The notes below the pieces were generated by a model that made no database searches, was not told the DNA's origin, and saw only the letters and a program-made list of their open reading frames with translations. Made by a program: the position numbers and the translations under genes. Below, in pieces: positions 13,470-13,522 of a DNA stretch of 13,522 bases; position 1 is the stretch's first letter; every line of letters begins with the position of its first letter. This DNA comes from Anaerolineae bacterium (GTDB taxonomy: Bacteria; Chloroflexota; Anaerolineae; B4-G1; DUEL01): the NCBI GenBank assembly GCA_029932895.1, contig JAOZPF010000026.1, positions 2,929 through 16,450 on the forward strand, written 5' to 3'.

Positions 13470-13497
13470 CATCGGACCTCGGACTCTGGACATCGGA
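13470..13497 (+). repeat. Heptanucleotide repeat, CATCGGA family (four units), after the last stop
   Basis: CATCGGA, CCTCGGA, CTCTGGA and CATCGGA follow the TAG of the previous gene by one base, and a degenerate CATACCC comes next. The family is the same as at 8387-8407. The remaining bases to the window edge contain only a probable ribosome-binding site. Confidence 0.75.
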
Positions 13498-13510
13498 CAT
13501 ACCCAACACA

Positions 13511-13515
13511 GGGAG
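13511..13515 (+). promoter_or_regulatory. Probable ribosome-binding site of a gene starting beyond the window
   Basis: GGGAG followed by A/T-rich AAAATTA reaches the window edge, 7 nt downstream. This is normal spacing for a start codon just outside, suggesting that the plus-strand operon continues. The start codon itself is not visible. Confidence 0.4.
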
Positions 13516-13522
13516 AAAATTA

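Overview
The window is GC-rich and tightly packed. It looks like a chromosomal segment of a Chloroflexota bacterium (Anaerolineae/Caldilineae-like); this assignment is an inference. It rests on the LppX/LprAFG lipoprotein, the MacAB/YknXYZ-type exporter with no TolC-like partner, the run of GT-C-type membrane proteins and the short tandem repeat families. No mobile element, rRNA, CRISPR array or phage gene is visible.

Left part, all on the minus strand. A sigma-70-like promoter at 1172-1200 drives a lipoprotein of the LppX/LprAFG family (404-1111), followed 18 nt later by an MFS exporter that runs off the left edge (1-385). This is the order of the mycobacterial lprG-p55 lipid-export operon. 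Upstream lies a non-coding tandem array (about 1227-1528) built from 18-bp units and organised into 88-bp higher-order repeats. A second minus-strand operon runs from 6439 to 1530: an AbrB/SpoVT-type regulator, a membrane-fusion protein, an ABC ATPase, a MacB-type permease and a class I/II aminotransferase. Its genes overlap or nearly touch. Its promoter is near consensus, with a perfect 9-bp inverted repeat directly at the expected start site, which suggests autoregulation by the AbrB protein.

Middle part (6440-6880). A divergent promoter (6508-6535) faces a small 45-codon ORF. That ORF shares a back-to-back terminator hairpin with a minus-strand tRNA-Pro(GGG) that encodes its own CCA. The tRNA promoter overlaps, at the -35 boxes, a divergent promoter for the next operon.

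Right part, plus strand (6878-13468). Four large polytopic membrane proteins form one operon: two tandem paralogues with a D-G-x-S-Y-L-A-K-M-R motif, one YfhO-family protein and one smaller protein with a Y-D-G-Q-F motif. All resemble GT-C-type, lipid-linked-sugar-dependent glycosyltransferases, so the likely theme is extracytoplasmic glycosylation or cell-surface glycopolymer assembly. The expected 5' end of the transcript falls on the first ATG, suggesting a leaderless mRNA. Two heptanucleotide repeat families punctuate this operon. One (CAATTCG/CCCCTCA/CTCCTCG) lies inside two of the reading frames and is open in all six frames. The other (CATCGGA/CCTCGGA) sits directly after stop codons. 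The window ends at a probable ribosome-binding site for a further plus-strand gene.
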